Shown: positions 1-6,707 of the stretch, one piece after another
Layout of the letters: every line of letters begins with the position of its first letter
Position numbering within the stretch: the first letter of the stretch is position 1
Assembly (NCBI RefSeq): GCF_001905825.1
Contig: NZ_LIVV01000010.1
Location: forward strand, 186,001 to 250,000
DNA: 64,000 bases
Direction: 5' to 3'
DNA from: Streptomyces sp. CB02009
GTDB lineage: Bacteria > Actinomycetota > Actinomycetes > Streptomycetales > Streptomycetaceae
Position numbers and translations under genes: made by a program
The notes under the pieces: model-generated
Seen by the model: the letters and a program-made list of their open reading frames with translations, nothing else
Database searches by the model: none
What the model was told of the DNA's origin: nothing

Positions 1-444
1 CTCTGGGCTGACCTCGAGCATCGCCCGACCGAACAGCGACCCGTCGGCGCGAGGCCTGGCGTCGGCGGTGAGCAGGTACTCGCGCTCGCCGACGGTTACA
101 CCGTGGCAGGAGAAGTAGAGGAACGCGGTGTCCCCTGCCCGGCACGAGAGCATGAAGTCCTCGAGGGCGGTCTCGATCGAGCCGCACGTCGTGTCCCGTC
201 GCTCCATGTCGGTGTGGCCCGGGTGCAGGGTGTCGATGTCGTAGCCGGACTCGGCGAGGGCGGATCCCACCATCTCTATGTCGCGGTCGACGAAGTCGAG
301 CGGGGGGTAGCGCATGGAGAGTGCCTTGTCCCGTTTCAGGAACGGGGTCTTCCCCACGCCGATGAGCAGTGCCCGCCGCCTCCCGGTCACATCCGGCTCC
401 CCGGCTGCGTCCGTCGACGCGTACGTCGTCGAGTTCACCTTCAC
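1..444 (-). CDS. Caspase-family (peptidase C14) protein, 3' part cut by window edge
   Basis: The reverse-strand reading from GTG at 444 gives 148 codons that run off the left edge. After about 18 residues comes RRALLIGVGKTPFL, the first beta strand of a caspase fold. It is followed by a stretch with DRDIEMVGSALAESGYDI and then YFSCHG, which corresponds to the YFSGHG box carrying the catalytic histidine. The catalytic cysteine would lie beyond the window. Bacterial caspase-like proteins of this kind usually act as inducible proteases or toxins with C-terminal sensor or effector domains, but none of that part is visible. Start choice: GTG at 444 is preceded by GGGGAG; an inner GTG at 390 is the alternative. 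The family call rests on the fold motif and the His box, and the biological role is unknown. Confidence 0.75.
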   Translation of the reverse strand, partial: MKVNSTTYASTDAAGEPDVTGRRRALLIGVGKTPFLKRDKALSMRYPPLDFVDRDIEMVGSALAESGYDIDTLHPGHTDMERRDTTCGSIETALEDFMLSCRAGDTAFLYFSCHGVTVGEREYLLTADARPRADGSLFGRAMLEVSPE

Positions 445-644
445 CCCCAACTCCCCTGCGTGGCACCCTGGGCGCCCATGATTCCAGAACGCCACAGCGC
501 GCGGAGGGCTCTCGAAGGGAGACGTGGACGTTCGCCAACATGCCGATTTCCAGGTGGACTTCTGCCCGGAAGCCGCCGGCGCCGAGGTGACAGACGTGGT
601 ACCCCGGGGGGCCGTCACGGTCGTGAGCTCGCCGCCCGGGGCGT

Positions 645-1772
645 TCACGCGGTCGTGTCCAGGGCCCGGAAGTGGGGGATGACCTTCGTGCCCCACTGGC
701 GGACGGTCTCCAGGCAGGCTTCCTGCGGGACGGTGCCCATCTGGATCAGGCACATCACCTCGTCGACGCCGATCTCCCGGAGCCGTTCGACGTACGCGAT
801 CGCCGTGGCCGCGTCGCCGTACGCGTGCTCGGTGTTGTAGGTGCCGGTGTCGACCGGGCGGGCCGGGACGTTCGCCTCGTGCAGCCGGGCGATCAGCTCG
901 TCCCGTTCGCGGGCCAGCGCGCCGGCGTGGTCCTCGTCCTCCGCGTATCCGGTGGGGGCGGGCGCGCCGCCGTACCAGTGGGCGATCGACTCGGCGAAGA
1001 AGCGCTGGCCCCGGGTGCCGAGCCGGAGCGCGCGGTCGGCGTCGTCCAGGACGACGGTCGGGCAGAGGGCGGAGAAGTGGTCGTTGACCTCGGTGGAGAC
1101 GAACCGCGACCCGTCCCGGTCGGCGAGCGCCTCGTCGTACACCGCGCGCATCGCGCGGACGTCCTCGGCGCCCGCGAAGCCCATCACCAGGGCCCCGATG
1201 CCGAGTTCGGCCGCCTGCCGGAGGGACGCGTGCTGCGAGCAGGCCATGAAGAGCGGCGGGTGCGGCCGCTGGACCGGGCGGGGCAGGATCGCGCCGGGGC
1301 CGATGTCCAGCGAGCCGTGCCATTCGAACTCCGGCGCGCGCCACGCGGCGGCGAGGATCCGCAGGGCCTCCTCCGTCTGCGGCGCGGTGTCCTCGGGGCG
1401 CACCCCGAACATCCGCATCTCCTGGCGGGTCGCGCCCCGTCCGGCGCCGATGTCGACCCGGCCGCCGGAGAGCACGTCGAGCATGGCGGTGCGTTCGGCG
1501 ACCCGGACGGGGTGCTGGTAGCCGAAGGGCATGGTGACCACGCCGTGGCCGACGCGGATGGTGCGGGTGCGGGCGGCGACCCAGGTCAGGAAGACCTCGG
1601 ACGCGCTCATGTGGGCGTACTGGGTGAGGGAGTGGTGCTCGACCGCCCAGATCCGGTCGAAGCCCATCTCCTCGGCGAGGACGGCCTGTTCGACGCAGTC
1701 GTGGATGACGCGGTGTTCGCGGGCGGGGGTCGGGTCGACGAGCTGTGCTTCGAAGATCATGGAGAACTTCAC
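645..1772 (-). CDS. LLM-class flavin-dependent oxidoreductase
   Basis: A 375-residue protein of the bacterial luciferase-like monooxygenase superfamily. Family features are the N-terminal barrel strand KFSMIFEAQ, EEMGFDRIWAVEHH in the first helix region, and GRVDIGAGRGATRQEM, which fits the flavin-phosphate region. Such enzymes use reduced FMN or F420 to oxidise organic substrates, and the substrate cannot be read from sequence. The start is GTG at 1772 with a GGGAGGAG ribosome site, which itself lies in a short perfect inverted repeat (1779-1793). It is divergent from the PadR gene with 96 bp between them, so PadR control is likely. The C-terminal segment contains VDEVMCLIQMG, typical of LLM enzymes from actinobacteria. 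Confidence 0.88.
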   Translation of the reverse strand: MKFSMIFEAQLVDPTPAREHRVIHDCVEQAVLAEEMGFDRIWAVEHHSLTQYAHMSASEVFLTWVAARTRTIRVGHGVVTMPFGYQHPVRVAERTAMLDVLSGGRVDIGAGRGATRQEMRMFGVRPEDTAPQTEEALRILAAAWRAPEFEWHGSLDIGPGAILPRPVQRPHPPLFMACSQHASLRQAAELGIGALVMGFAGAEDVRAMRAVYDEALADRDGSRFVSTEVNDHFSALCPTVVLDDADRALRLGTRGQRFFAESIAHWYGGAPAPTGYAEDEDHAGALARERDELIARLHEANVPARPVDTGTYNTEHAYGDAATAIAYVERLREIGVDEVMCLIQMGTVPQEACLETVRQWGTKVIPHFRALDTTA

Positions 1773-1803
1773 GGGGCGCTCCTCCCGGAGGAGATACGGC
1801 GAA

Positions 1804-1835
1804 TATGCCTAATCGAAATACTTCTAGCAGGCATA
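1804..1835. promoter_or_regulatory. Candidate PadR operator in the divergent promoter region
   Basis: TATGCCT at 1804-1810 and AGGCATA at 1829-1835 are a perfect 7-bp inverted repeat with an 18-bp AT-richer spacer, in a window that is otherwise very GC-rich. It lies between the LLM oxidoreductase (minus strand) and the padR gene (plus strand), just upstream of a TAGACT -10 box at 1856-1861. PadR proteins bind such spaced palindromes and commonly autoregulate, so this is the best operator candidate. The repeat is seen directly; binding is inferred. Confidence 0.55.
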
Positions 1836-1868
1836 GGGGGAGGAGGGAAGGGCCGTAGACTGCCGCCC

Positions 1869-2507
1869 GTGGCGGACGAAGAGACCGTGCCGGCGCTACC
1901 GGCGACCAGCTGGGCCGTGCTCGGACTGCTCTCCTTCGGGCGGGAGTTGTCCGGCTACGACCTCAAGAAGTGGTCGGACCGGTCACTGGGGCTCTTCTAC
2001 TGGAGCCCCTCCTTCAGCCAGATCTACAGCGAGCTCAAGCGCCTGGAGAAGGCCGGATACGCCGGCTCGCGCCTGGTCGCCCCGGAGGCGGGCCCGCGCG
2101 ACAAGCGCGTCTACCGGATCACCGACGAAGGACTCTCCGCCGTCAAGGCCTGGGCCCGCACCGCGCCGCTCGACCCGCCCGTCCTCAAGCACGGGCCGAT
2201 GCTCCGGCTCTGGCTCGGCCACCTCCTCGAACCCGAGCGGATGCGGGAGGTCCTCGCCGCCCACCGGGACCACGCCGAAACCATGCGGCTGCGCGCCGAG
2301 GCCGACGCGGCGGACGCGTCGGCGGACGAGGCCTGGGCGTACCCCCGGCTCACCCTCACCTGGGCCGAGCGGTACTACGCCGCCGAACGAGACCTCGCCG
2401 ACGCCATGCTCGCGGACATCGAGCGGATGGGGCGGGAAGCGGCGGGCGGGGACGCCACGGGCAGGGACGCGACGGACGAGTCGGGAGGAGAGAACCCATG
2501 GCGATGA
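1869..2507 (+). CDS. PadR-family transcriptional regulator
   Basis: A 212-residue protein beginning at GTG 1869. Residues about 12-90 form the PadR winged helix, with WAVLGLLSFGRELSGYDLKK, a QIYSELKRLEKAGY recognition helix region, and a KRVYRITDEGLSAVKAW wing. The rest is the long alpha-helical dimerisation domain of the Vir_act_alpha_C type, rich in AERYYAAERDLADAM-like helix. TAGACT ends 7 nt before the GTG and there is no ribosome site, so the mRNA is probably leaderless. The stop overlaps the start of the VWA gene by 10 bp, which suggests translational coupling. Likely targets are its own promoter and the divergent oxidoreductase through the inverted repeat at 1804-1835. Confidence 0.9.
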   Translation: MADEETVPALPATSWAVLGLLSFGRELSGYDLKKWSDRSLGLFYWSPSFSQIYSELKRLEKAGYAGSRLVAPEAGPRDKRVYRITDEGLSAVKAWARTAPLDPPVLKHGPMLRLWLGHLLEPERMREVLAAHRDHAETMRLRAEADAADASADEAWAYPRLTLTWAERYYAAERDLADAMLADIERMGREAAGGDATGRDATDESGGENPWR

Positions 2508-3217
2508 GTCTGCGGAAGGTCGAGGAGACCGCGCCCGCGCTGGTGAGCCTCTACAAGCAGGCGGGCGAGTCGCTGCGGCGGCACGGGATCGACGGCCAGC
2601 CCGTCGCCGTCCACCTCGTCGTCGACTACTCGGGGTCGATGAAGCCGTACTACGCCAGTGGCGCCGTCCAGGCCCTCGCCGACCGGGTGCTGGGACTCTC
2701 CGCCCAGCTCGACGACGACGGGCGGGTCCCCGTCGTCTTCTTCTCCACCGACATCGACGCCGAGACCGAGATCCGGCTCGACGACCACGCCGGCCGGATC
2801 GACCGCATCGTCGCCGGGCTCGGGCACATGGGGAAGACCAGCTACCACCTGGCCATGGACGCCGTCATCGACCACTACCTGGACAGCGGCTCCACCGCCC
2901 CCGCGCTCGTCGTCTTCCAGACCGACGGCGGGCCGATCAACCGGCTCGCGGCCGAGCGGTACGTCTGCAAGGCGGCCCGGCTGCCGATCTTCTGGCAGTT
3001 CGTCGGCTTCGGCGACCCCGGCAGCCGGCAGTTCGAGTTCCTGCGCCGGCTCGACGAACTGGACGTGCCGGCGAAGCGGCCCGTCGACAACTGCGGCTTC
3101 TTCCACGCGGGCCGGGACCCGGGCAGGGTCCCGGACGCGGAGCTGTACGACAGGCTCGTCTCCGAGTTCCCGGCCTGGCTCGCGGCGGCGCGACGCCAGG
3201 GCATCGTCCGGTCATGA
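2498..3217 (+). CDS. VWA domain protein, TerF-like
   Basis: A 239-residue protein with a von Willebrand factor A domain over nearly its whole length. The metal-ion-dependent adhesion site motif is VDYSGSM near residue 43, followed by the later MIDAS Thr in GHMGKTSYH and the Asp in VVFQTDGGP. The domain matches the TerF-like VWA type found with tellurium-resistance and stress clusters, although no ter genes are nearby. There is no signal peptide, so it acts in the cytoplasm, probably as a metal-dependent protein-binding module. ATG at 2498 lies inside the end of padR after GGGAGGAG, and the two genes are probably cotranslated. The stop overlaps the stop of the convergent aldo/keto reductase by 6 bp. 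Partner proteins are unknown. Confidence 0.85.
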   Translation: MAMSLRKVEETAPALVSLYKQAGESLRRHGIDGQPVAVHLVVDYSGSMKPYYASGAVQALADRVLGLSAQLDDDGRVPVVFFSTDIDAETEIRLDDHAGRIDRIVAGLGHMGKTSYHLAMDAVIDHYLDSGSTAPALVVFQTDGGPINRLAAERYVCKAARLPIFWQFVGFGDPGSRQFEFLRRLDELDVPAKRPVDNCGFFHAGRDPGRVPDAELYDRLVSEFPAWLAAARRQGIVRS

Positions 3218-4234
3218 CGCGGCGTCCCCCACCTCCTCGCCGAGCCGCGCGAACTGCTCCTCGGTGAGGCTGACGTCGAGCGCGCCCAGGTTCTCCACGA
3301 GATGCGCGGCCGAGGTCGTGCCCGGGATCGGAAGGATGTGCGGGGCCCGGTGCAGCAGCCAGGCCAGGGCCGTCTGCGAAGGGCTGGCGCCGATCTCCCG
3401 GGCGACCCGGGCGACCGGTCCCTCCGGACCCGCGTGCCCGCCCATGGCGACCGGGAAGAAGGGCACGAACGCGATCCCGCGTCCGGCGGTGTGCTCGACG
3501 ACGTCCTCGTGGTCGCGGTTCGCCAGGTTGTAGAGGTTCTGCACGGCCGCGATCGGCGCGACCGCCTCGGCCTCCGTCAACTGGGCGACCGTCACCTCCG
3601 AGAGGCCGATGTGCCGCACCTTGCCCTCGTCCTGGAGCTGCCGCAGGGCGCCGATCTGCTCGGCGACCGGGAAGGCCTCGTCGAGACGGTGCAGATGGAG
3701 CAGGTCGATCCGCTCGGTGCGCAGCCGGCGCAGGCTCAGCTCGGCCTGCTGGCGCAGATAGGCCGGGTGCCCGAGCGCCACCCATTCGGTGGGCGAGGGC
3801 CGCACCACGCCGACCTTGGTGGCGACCGCGACCCCCTCGCCGTACGGCCGCAGCGCCTCGGCGAGCAGCTCCTCCCCGGCCCCGAGGGCGTACGCGTCGG
3901 CCGTGTCGAAGAGGGTGACGCCCGCCTCGGCTGCCGTCCGCAGCAGCGCGATCGCCGCCGCCCGGTCGGCGGGGGCCGTCCAGACGCGGGCCTCCGGTCC
4001 CGTCGGGTCACCGGGGCCGTCGGCGAGTCGCATCGTGCCGTATCCGATCCGCCTGACCGGGAGGTCGCCGCCGAGCTGGAATATCGTCGGGTGCGAGGAG
4101 TCCGTGCCGGGCGTGCGGGCCGTGCCGTTCGCGGCGGTGGCGCTGGCCGCGCTGGCCGCGCCGGCCCTGTCGGTCGTGCTGGTCGCGCCGGCCGTGTCGG
4201 TCACGCTGGTCGTGTCGGTCGTGTTGTTCGTCAT
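3212..4234 (-). CDS. Aldo/keto reductase
   Basis: A 340-residue NADPH-dependent oxidoreductase of the AKR (beta/alpha)8 fold. Catalytic tetrad elements are visible: Asp and Tyr in LFDTADAYALG, Lys in VATKVGVV, and His in LLHLHRLDEA. The cofactor end is visible as PIPGTTSAAHLVENLGAL. The first about 45 residues are a low-complexity Thr/Ala-rich tail made of TDT, TDRAG and ASAA repeats, which is unusual for the family. ATG at 4234 is chosen over GTG at 4255 because the latter lies inside the MerR-type operator repeat. The gene is divergent from merR with about 70 bp between them, so it is a likely target of that regulator. The substrate is unknown. Confidence 0.88.
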   Translation of the reverse strand: MTNNTTDTTSVTDTAGATSTTDRAGAASAASATAANGTARTPGTDSSHPTIFQLGGDLPVRRIGYGTMRLADGPGDPTGPEARVWTAPADRAAAIALLRTAAEAGVTLFDTADAYALGAGEELLAEALRPYGEGVAVATKVGVVRPSPTEWVALGHPAYLRQQAELSLRRLRTERIDLLHLHRLDEAFPVAEQIGALRQLQDEGKVRHIGLSEVTVAQLTEAEAVAPIAAVQNLYNLANRDHEDVVEHTAGRGIAFVPFFPVAMGGHAGPEGPVARVAREIGASPSQTALAWLLHRAPHILPIPGTTSAAHLVENLGALDVSLTEEQFARLGEEVGDAAS

Positions 4235-4250
4235 GCTCGGACCGTAGGAG

Positions 4251-4293
4251 CTCACACGGATGTGAGGTTCAAGCGCGCACGGGCGGATGTGAG
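4251..4293. promoter_or_regulatory. Candidate MerR operator between akr and merR
   Basis: CTCACA at 4251-4256 and TGTGAG at 4261-4266 form a perfect inverted repeat around CGGA, and the half site GGATGTGAG recurs at 4285-4293, 26 bp further on. The block covers the whole gap between the divergent aldo/keto reductase and the MerR-family gene. MerR-family proteins typically sit between the -35 and -10 of a divergent promoter, and the phased half sites fit that. Seen: the repeats. Inferred: that MerR binds them. Confidence 0.55.
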
Positions 4294-4302
4294 GGGGGTC
4301 AC

Positions 4303-4668
4303 ATGAAGATCGGTGAGCTGTCGCGTGAGACCGGGGTGAGCGTCCGGCTGCTCCGCTACTACGAGGAGCAGGGCCTCCTCGCCTCGGAGCGCACCCCCGG
4401 CGGGCAGCGGACGTACGGCTCCGACGCGCCCTCCGTCGTGCGCCGGATCCGGGCCCTGCTCGGAGCCGGACTGCCGACCCGGGTGATCGCCGAGGTCCTC
4501 GACTGCGTCTGCGGCAGCGAAGGGGAGATCGAGCCCTGCCTCAGCCCGCTGCTGGTCGCCCGACTCGACGCCATCGACGAGCAGCTCCACGACCTCCAGG
4601 GCACCCGCTCCTCGCTCGCCGCGCTCGTGGCCGCGACCGAGGGGCGGAAACTCGCCACCGCCGACTGA
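4303..4668 (+). CDS. MerR-family transcriptional regulator
   Basis: A 121-residue one-component regulator. Residues 1-70 are the MerR DNA-binding domain: MKIGELSRETGVSVRLLRYY, then EEQGLLASERTPGGQRTY, the usual helix-turn-helix and wing. A dimerisation helix follows. The C-terminal part is short and contains DCVCGSEGEIEPC. Its two Cys-rich clusters could bind a metal or thiol, but this is not the classic metal-binding C-terminus. The start at 4303 is fixed by the N-terminal match to the family. It is divergent from the aldo/keto reductase, its probable target, and is likely autoregulated through the repeats at 4251-4293. Confidence 0.9.
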   Translation: MKIGELSRETGVSVRLLRYYEEQGLLASERTPGGQRTYGSDAPSVVRRIRALLGAGLPTRVIAEVLDCVCGSEGEIEPCLSPLLVARLDAIDEQLHDLQGTRSSLAALVAATEGRKLATAD

Positions 4669-4712
4669 GCGCGGGGGAATCCGGTGGCCCGCGGTCGGGG
4701 CCGTGGGCGATC

Positions 4713-5102
4713 ATGACGGCCATGACTTCCCTGGTACGACACGTGACCATCGACTGCGCCGACGCCTACGCGCTCGCCACCTTCTGGGCGAAGGTCCTGG
4801 ACTCCAAGGTCTCCGACGAGGACAAGCCGGGCGACGAGGAAGCACTCGTCGAGACGCCCGGGGCCGGCCTCCTCTTCATCCAGGTCCCCGAGCCGAAGAC
4901 GGGCAAGAACCGCATCCACCTCGACCTCCAGCCGCAGGACCGCACCCGCGACGAGGAGGTCGAGCGGCTGCTCGGCCTCGGCGCGACCCTCCTCGACGAC
5001 CGCCGCAACCCGGACGGCACCGGCTGGGCGACCCTGGGCGACCCGGAGGGCAACGAGTTCTGCGTCGAGCGCAGCACCGCCGAGCGCTCCGCCACGGCCT
5101 GA
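4713..5102 (+). CDS. VOC / glyoxalase-like domain protein
   Basis: A 129-residue single-module vicinal oxygen chelate protein. The first beta-alpha-beta unit is VRHVTIDCADAYALATFWAKVL and the second half contains NRIHLDLQPQD and ends with LGDPEGNEFCVE, the usual metal-ligand Glu region of glyoxalase-like proteins (Glyoxalase_6 type). It probably acts as a dimer in the cytoplasm, and the substrate is unknown. ATG at 4722 is a possible alternative start. It lies 44 bp downstream of merR on the same strand and could be cotranscribed. Confidence 0.87.
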   Translation: MTAMTSLVRHVTIDCADAYALATFWAKVLDSKVSDEDKPGDEEALVETPGAGLLFIQVPEPKTGKNRIHLDLQPQDRTRDEEVERLLGLGATLLDDRRNPDGTGWATLGDPEGNEFCVERSTAERSATA

Positions 5103-5163
5103 CCCGGGACGTTCGGAGTAATACCGGACCGTAGGTGTCGGGTATCCGGTGTCTCCTGGACGC

Positions 5164-5673
5164 ATGGGAGACACCGGAACCACCTGGTCGGCCTTCGAGG
5201 CCGTAGAACCCGCGTTCGCCGAGACCGTGCGCGAGCGCTTCGGGCAGTACACCCACCACACCCTCGCCACCGTGCGCGAGGACGGCTCGCCCCGGCTCAG
5301 CGGCATCGAGGTGGGCTTCCGCTTCGGTGAACTCTGGCTCGGCATGATGCCCGGCTCCCGCAAGGCCCGCGACCTGCGCCGCGACCCCCGGCTCAGCCTC
5401 CTCGCCAACCTGGGCGAGGGCACCGGCATGGGCGGCGGAGACGTCCGCGTCGCCGGGCGGGCCGTCGAGGTCACCGACCCGGAGACCGTCGCCCGGTACG
5501 TCGCCGACGCGGGGGAGCCCCAGCCGTTCCACCTCTTCCGGGTGGACCCGACCGAGGTCGTACGGACCTGGGTGGACGGCGACGAACTCGTCGTCCGGAC
5601 GTGGTCCCCCGGACATCCGGCGCGCACCTTCCGCCGCGGCAACGACGACAGCCCGCCCCGCCTCGTGCCGTGA
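5164..5673 (+). CDS. Pyridoxamine 5'-phosphate oxidase family (PPOX class) protein
   Basis: A 169-residue split-barrel flavin-binding protein. The family pattern includes HHTLATVREDGSPRLSGIEV near the start, then WLGMMPGSRKARDLRRDPRLSL, the helix that contacts the FMN or F420 phosphate. GGGDVRVAGRAVEVTDPE follows. Proteins of this size in actinobacteria are often F420- or FMN-binding reductases or haem-binding proteins, and which one applies here cannot be told. The start is ATG 5164. GTG at 5149 is in frame but gives no further conserved residues. It is a plus-strand neighbour of the VOC gene, 61 bp away. Confidence 0.83.
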   Translation: MGDTGTTWSAFEAVEPAFAETVRERFGQYTHHTLATVREDGSPRLSGIEVGFRFGELWLGMMPGSRKARDLRRDPRLSLLANLGEGTGMGGGDVRVAGRAVEVTDPETVARYVADAGEPQPFHLFRVDPTEVVRTWVDGDELVVRTWSPGHPARTFRRGNDDSPPRLVP

Positions 5674-5726
5674 CCGCGGGGACGGTCCCCGTCGGCGCCC
5701 GGCACCCGTGGCGCCAGAATGGACGC

Positions 5727-6356
5727 GTGCCGAACACTCCCCAGAGCTCAAGCAAGAAGAAGTCCCCGGTGAGCGGCGGGCCCGAGCGGCGCCGTGAACT
5801 CCTCGACACGGCGGCCGAGGTGTTCGCCGCGCAGGGGTACAACGCCACCACCGTCCGCAAGATCGCGGACGCCGCGGGCATGCTCGCCGGCAGCCTCTAC
5901 TACCACTTCGATTCCAAGGAGTCGATGCTCGACGAGATCCTCTCCACCTTCCTCGACGAGCTGTGGCAGGGGTACGACGCCGTCCTCGACGCCGGCCTCG
6001 GGCCCCGCGAGACCATCGAGGCCCTGGTCACCGAGTCCTTCCGTGAGATCGACCGGCACCGTGCCGCGGTCGCCATCTACCAGAAGGAGTCCCGGCACCT
6101 CACCGACCAGCCCCGCTTCCAGTACCTCACCGACTCGCAGCACAGGTTCGAGAAGGCCTGGCTCGGCACCCTGGAGCGCGGGGTCGCCGCCGGCGTCTTC
6201 CGCGCCGACCTGGACATCCGCCTGACCTACCGCTTCGTCCGCGACACGGTCTGGGTCGCCGCGTCCTGGTACCGGCCGGGCGGCCTGCACCGCCCCGAGG
6301 AGATCGCCCGCCAGTACCTGTCCATGGTCCTGGACGGAATCGCCGTACGGACGTGA
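5727..6356 (+). CDS. TetR/AcrR-family regulator, KstR2-like
   Basis: A 209-residue regulator with an N-terminal TetR helix-turn-helix at about residues 20-65 (RRELLDTAAEVFAAQGYNAT, then KIADAAGMLAGSLYYHF). The long ligand-binding half contains HRAAVAIYQKESRHLTDQP and ends with TYRFVRDTVWVAASWYRPGG. That combination closely resembles KstR2, the mycobacterial repressor that responds to cholesterol-ring CoA thioesters, so the ligand is probably an acyl-CoA. No lipid catabolic genes are adjacent. A CAGAAT hexamer ends 6 nt before the GTG start and no ribosome site is present, so the transcript is probably leaderless. The function name is by similarity from memory. Confidence 0.88.
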   Translation: MPNTPQSSSKKKSPVSGGPERRRELLDTAAEVFAAQGYNATTVRKIADAAGMLAGSLYYHFDSKESMLDEILSTFLDELWQGYDAVLDAGLGPRETIEALVTESFREIDRHRAAVAIYQKESRHLTDQPRFQYLTDSQHRFEKAWLGTLERGVAAGVFRADLDIRLTYRFVRDTVWVAASWYRPGGLHRPEEIARQYLSMVLDGIAVRT

Positions 6357-6367
6357 GGGCACGGAGG

Positions 6368-6464
6368 AGCCGTCACGGTCACCGGAAGCCGTCACGGTCG
6401 CCGTGTGCCGTCAGGGTCACCGTGAAGCCGTCACGGTCGCCGTGAAGCCGTCAGGATCACCGGA
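6368..6464 (+). repeat. Tandem repeat, five units of 19-20 bp
   Basis: Five head-to-tail units at 6368-6386, 6387-6405, 6406-6425, 6426-6445 and 6446-6464, with consensus AGCCGTCACGGTCRCCGKR. They start 12 bp after the TetR-gene stop. Each unit has local dyad symmetry, as in ACGGTCACCG, so single-stranded copies could fold. No reading frame here looks like a real gene. Confidence 0.85.
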
Positions 6465-6560
6465 CGGCTGTGAGGTCGCCCACGTCACACCCTCCTGGTC
6501 AGGTCTGATCCGTCCGGGCATCGGCCGGGAGGGGCGGGAAGGTTCCGGGGCGCACTATTG

Positions 6561-6660
6561 TTCCGGTAGAGACATCCGGGGCTCGTACCGCGCGTTCCGG
6601 GAAAACAGCCGGGGCCCGTATCGCGTGTTCCGGGTAGAGCAGCCGGGGCCCGCACCGTGC
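6561..6660 (+). repeat. Three tandem 33-34 bp units in the leader of the DEAD-box gene
   Basis: Units start at 6561, 6595 and 6628. Each begins TTCCGG, continues with an AGA/AAA-rich stretch, and has an SCCGGGGCYCG core. The third unit runs into a strong hairpin (6640-6678) just before the helicase start at 6708. This is a repeat in what is probably transcribed leader sequence. Confidence 0.8.
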
Positions 6661-6678
6661 AGGTGCGGGCCCTGGCTG
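6640..6678 (+). promoter_or_regulatory. Strong hairpin upstream of DEAD-box helicase gene
   Basis: The arms at 6640-6656 and 6662-6678 pair over 17 positions with one mismatch, enclosing a 5-nt GTGCA loop. No T-run follows. Transcription that starts upstream must pass through this stem 30 nt before the helicase start. It may be an attenuator, an mRNA structure unwound by the helicase itself, or a terminator of upstream transcription. Confidence 0.6.
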
Positions 6679-6707
6679 TGCCGCGAGCACCGGCCAGAAA
6701 GGCACGC

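Noticed and set aside
524..682. Possible 52-residue protein behind the caspase gene (contains FQVDFCPEAAGAEV-like sequence)
   Set aside because: The frame runs into the 3' end of the LLM gene and has no homologue I know. It may be a fragment of an older gene but cannot be supported.
6368..6464. CRISPR-like array
   Set aside because: The units abut without unique spacers and no cas genes are present.
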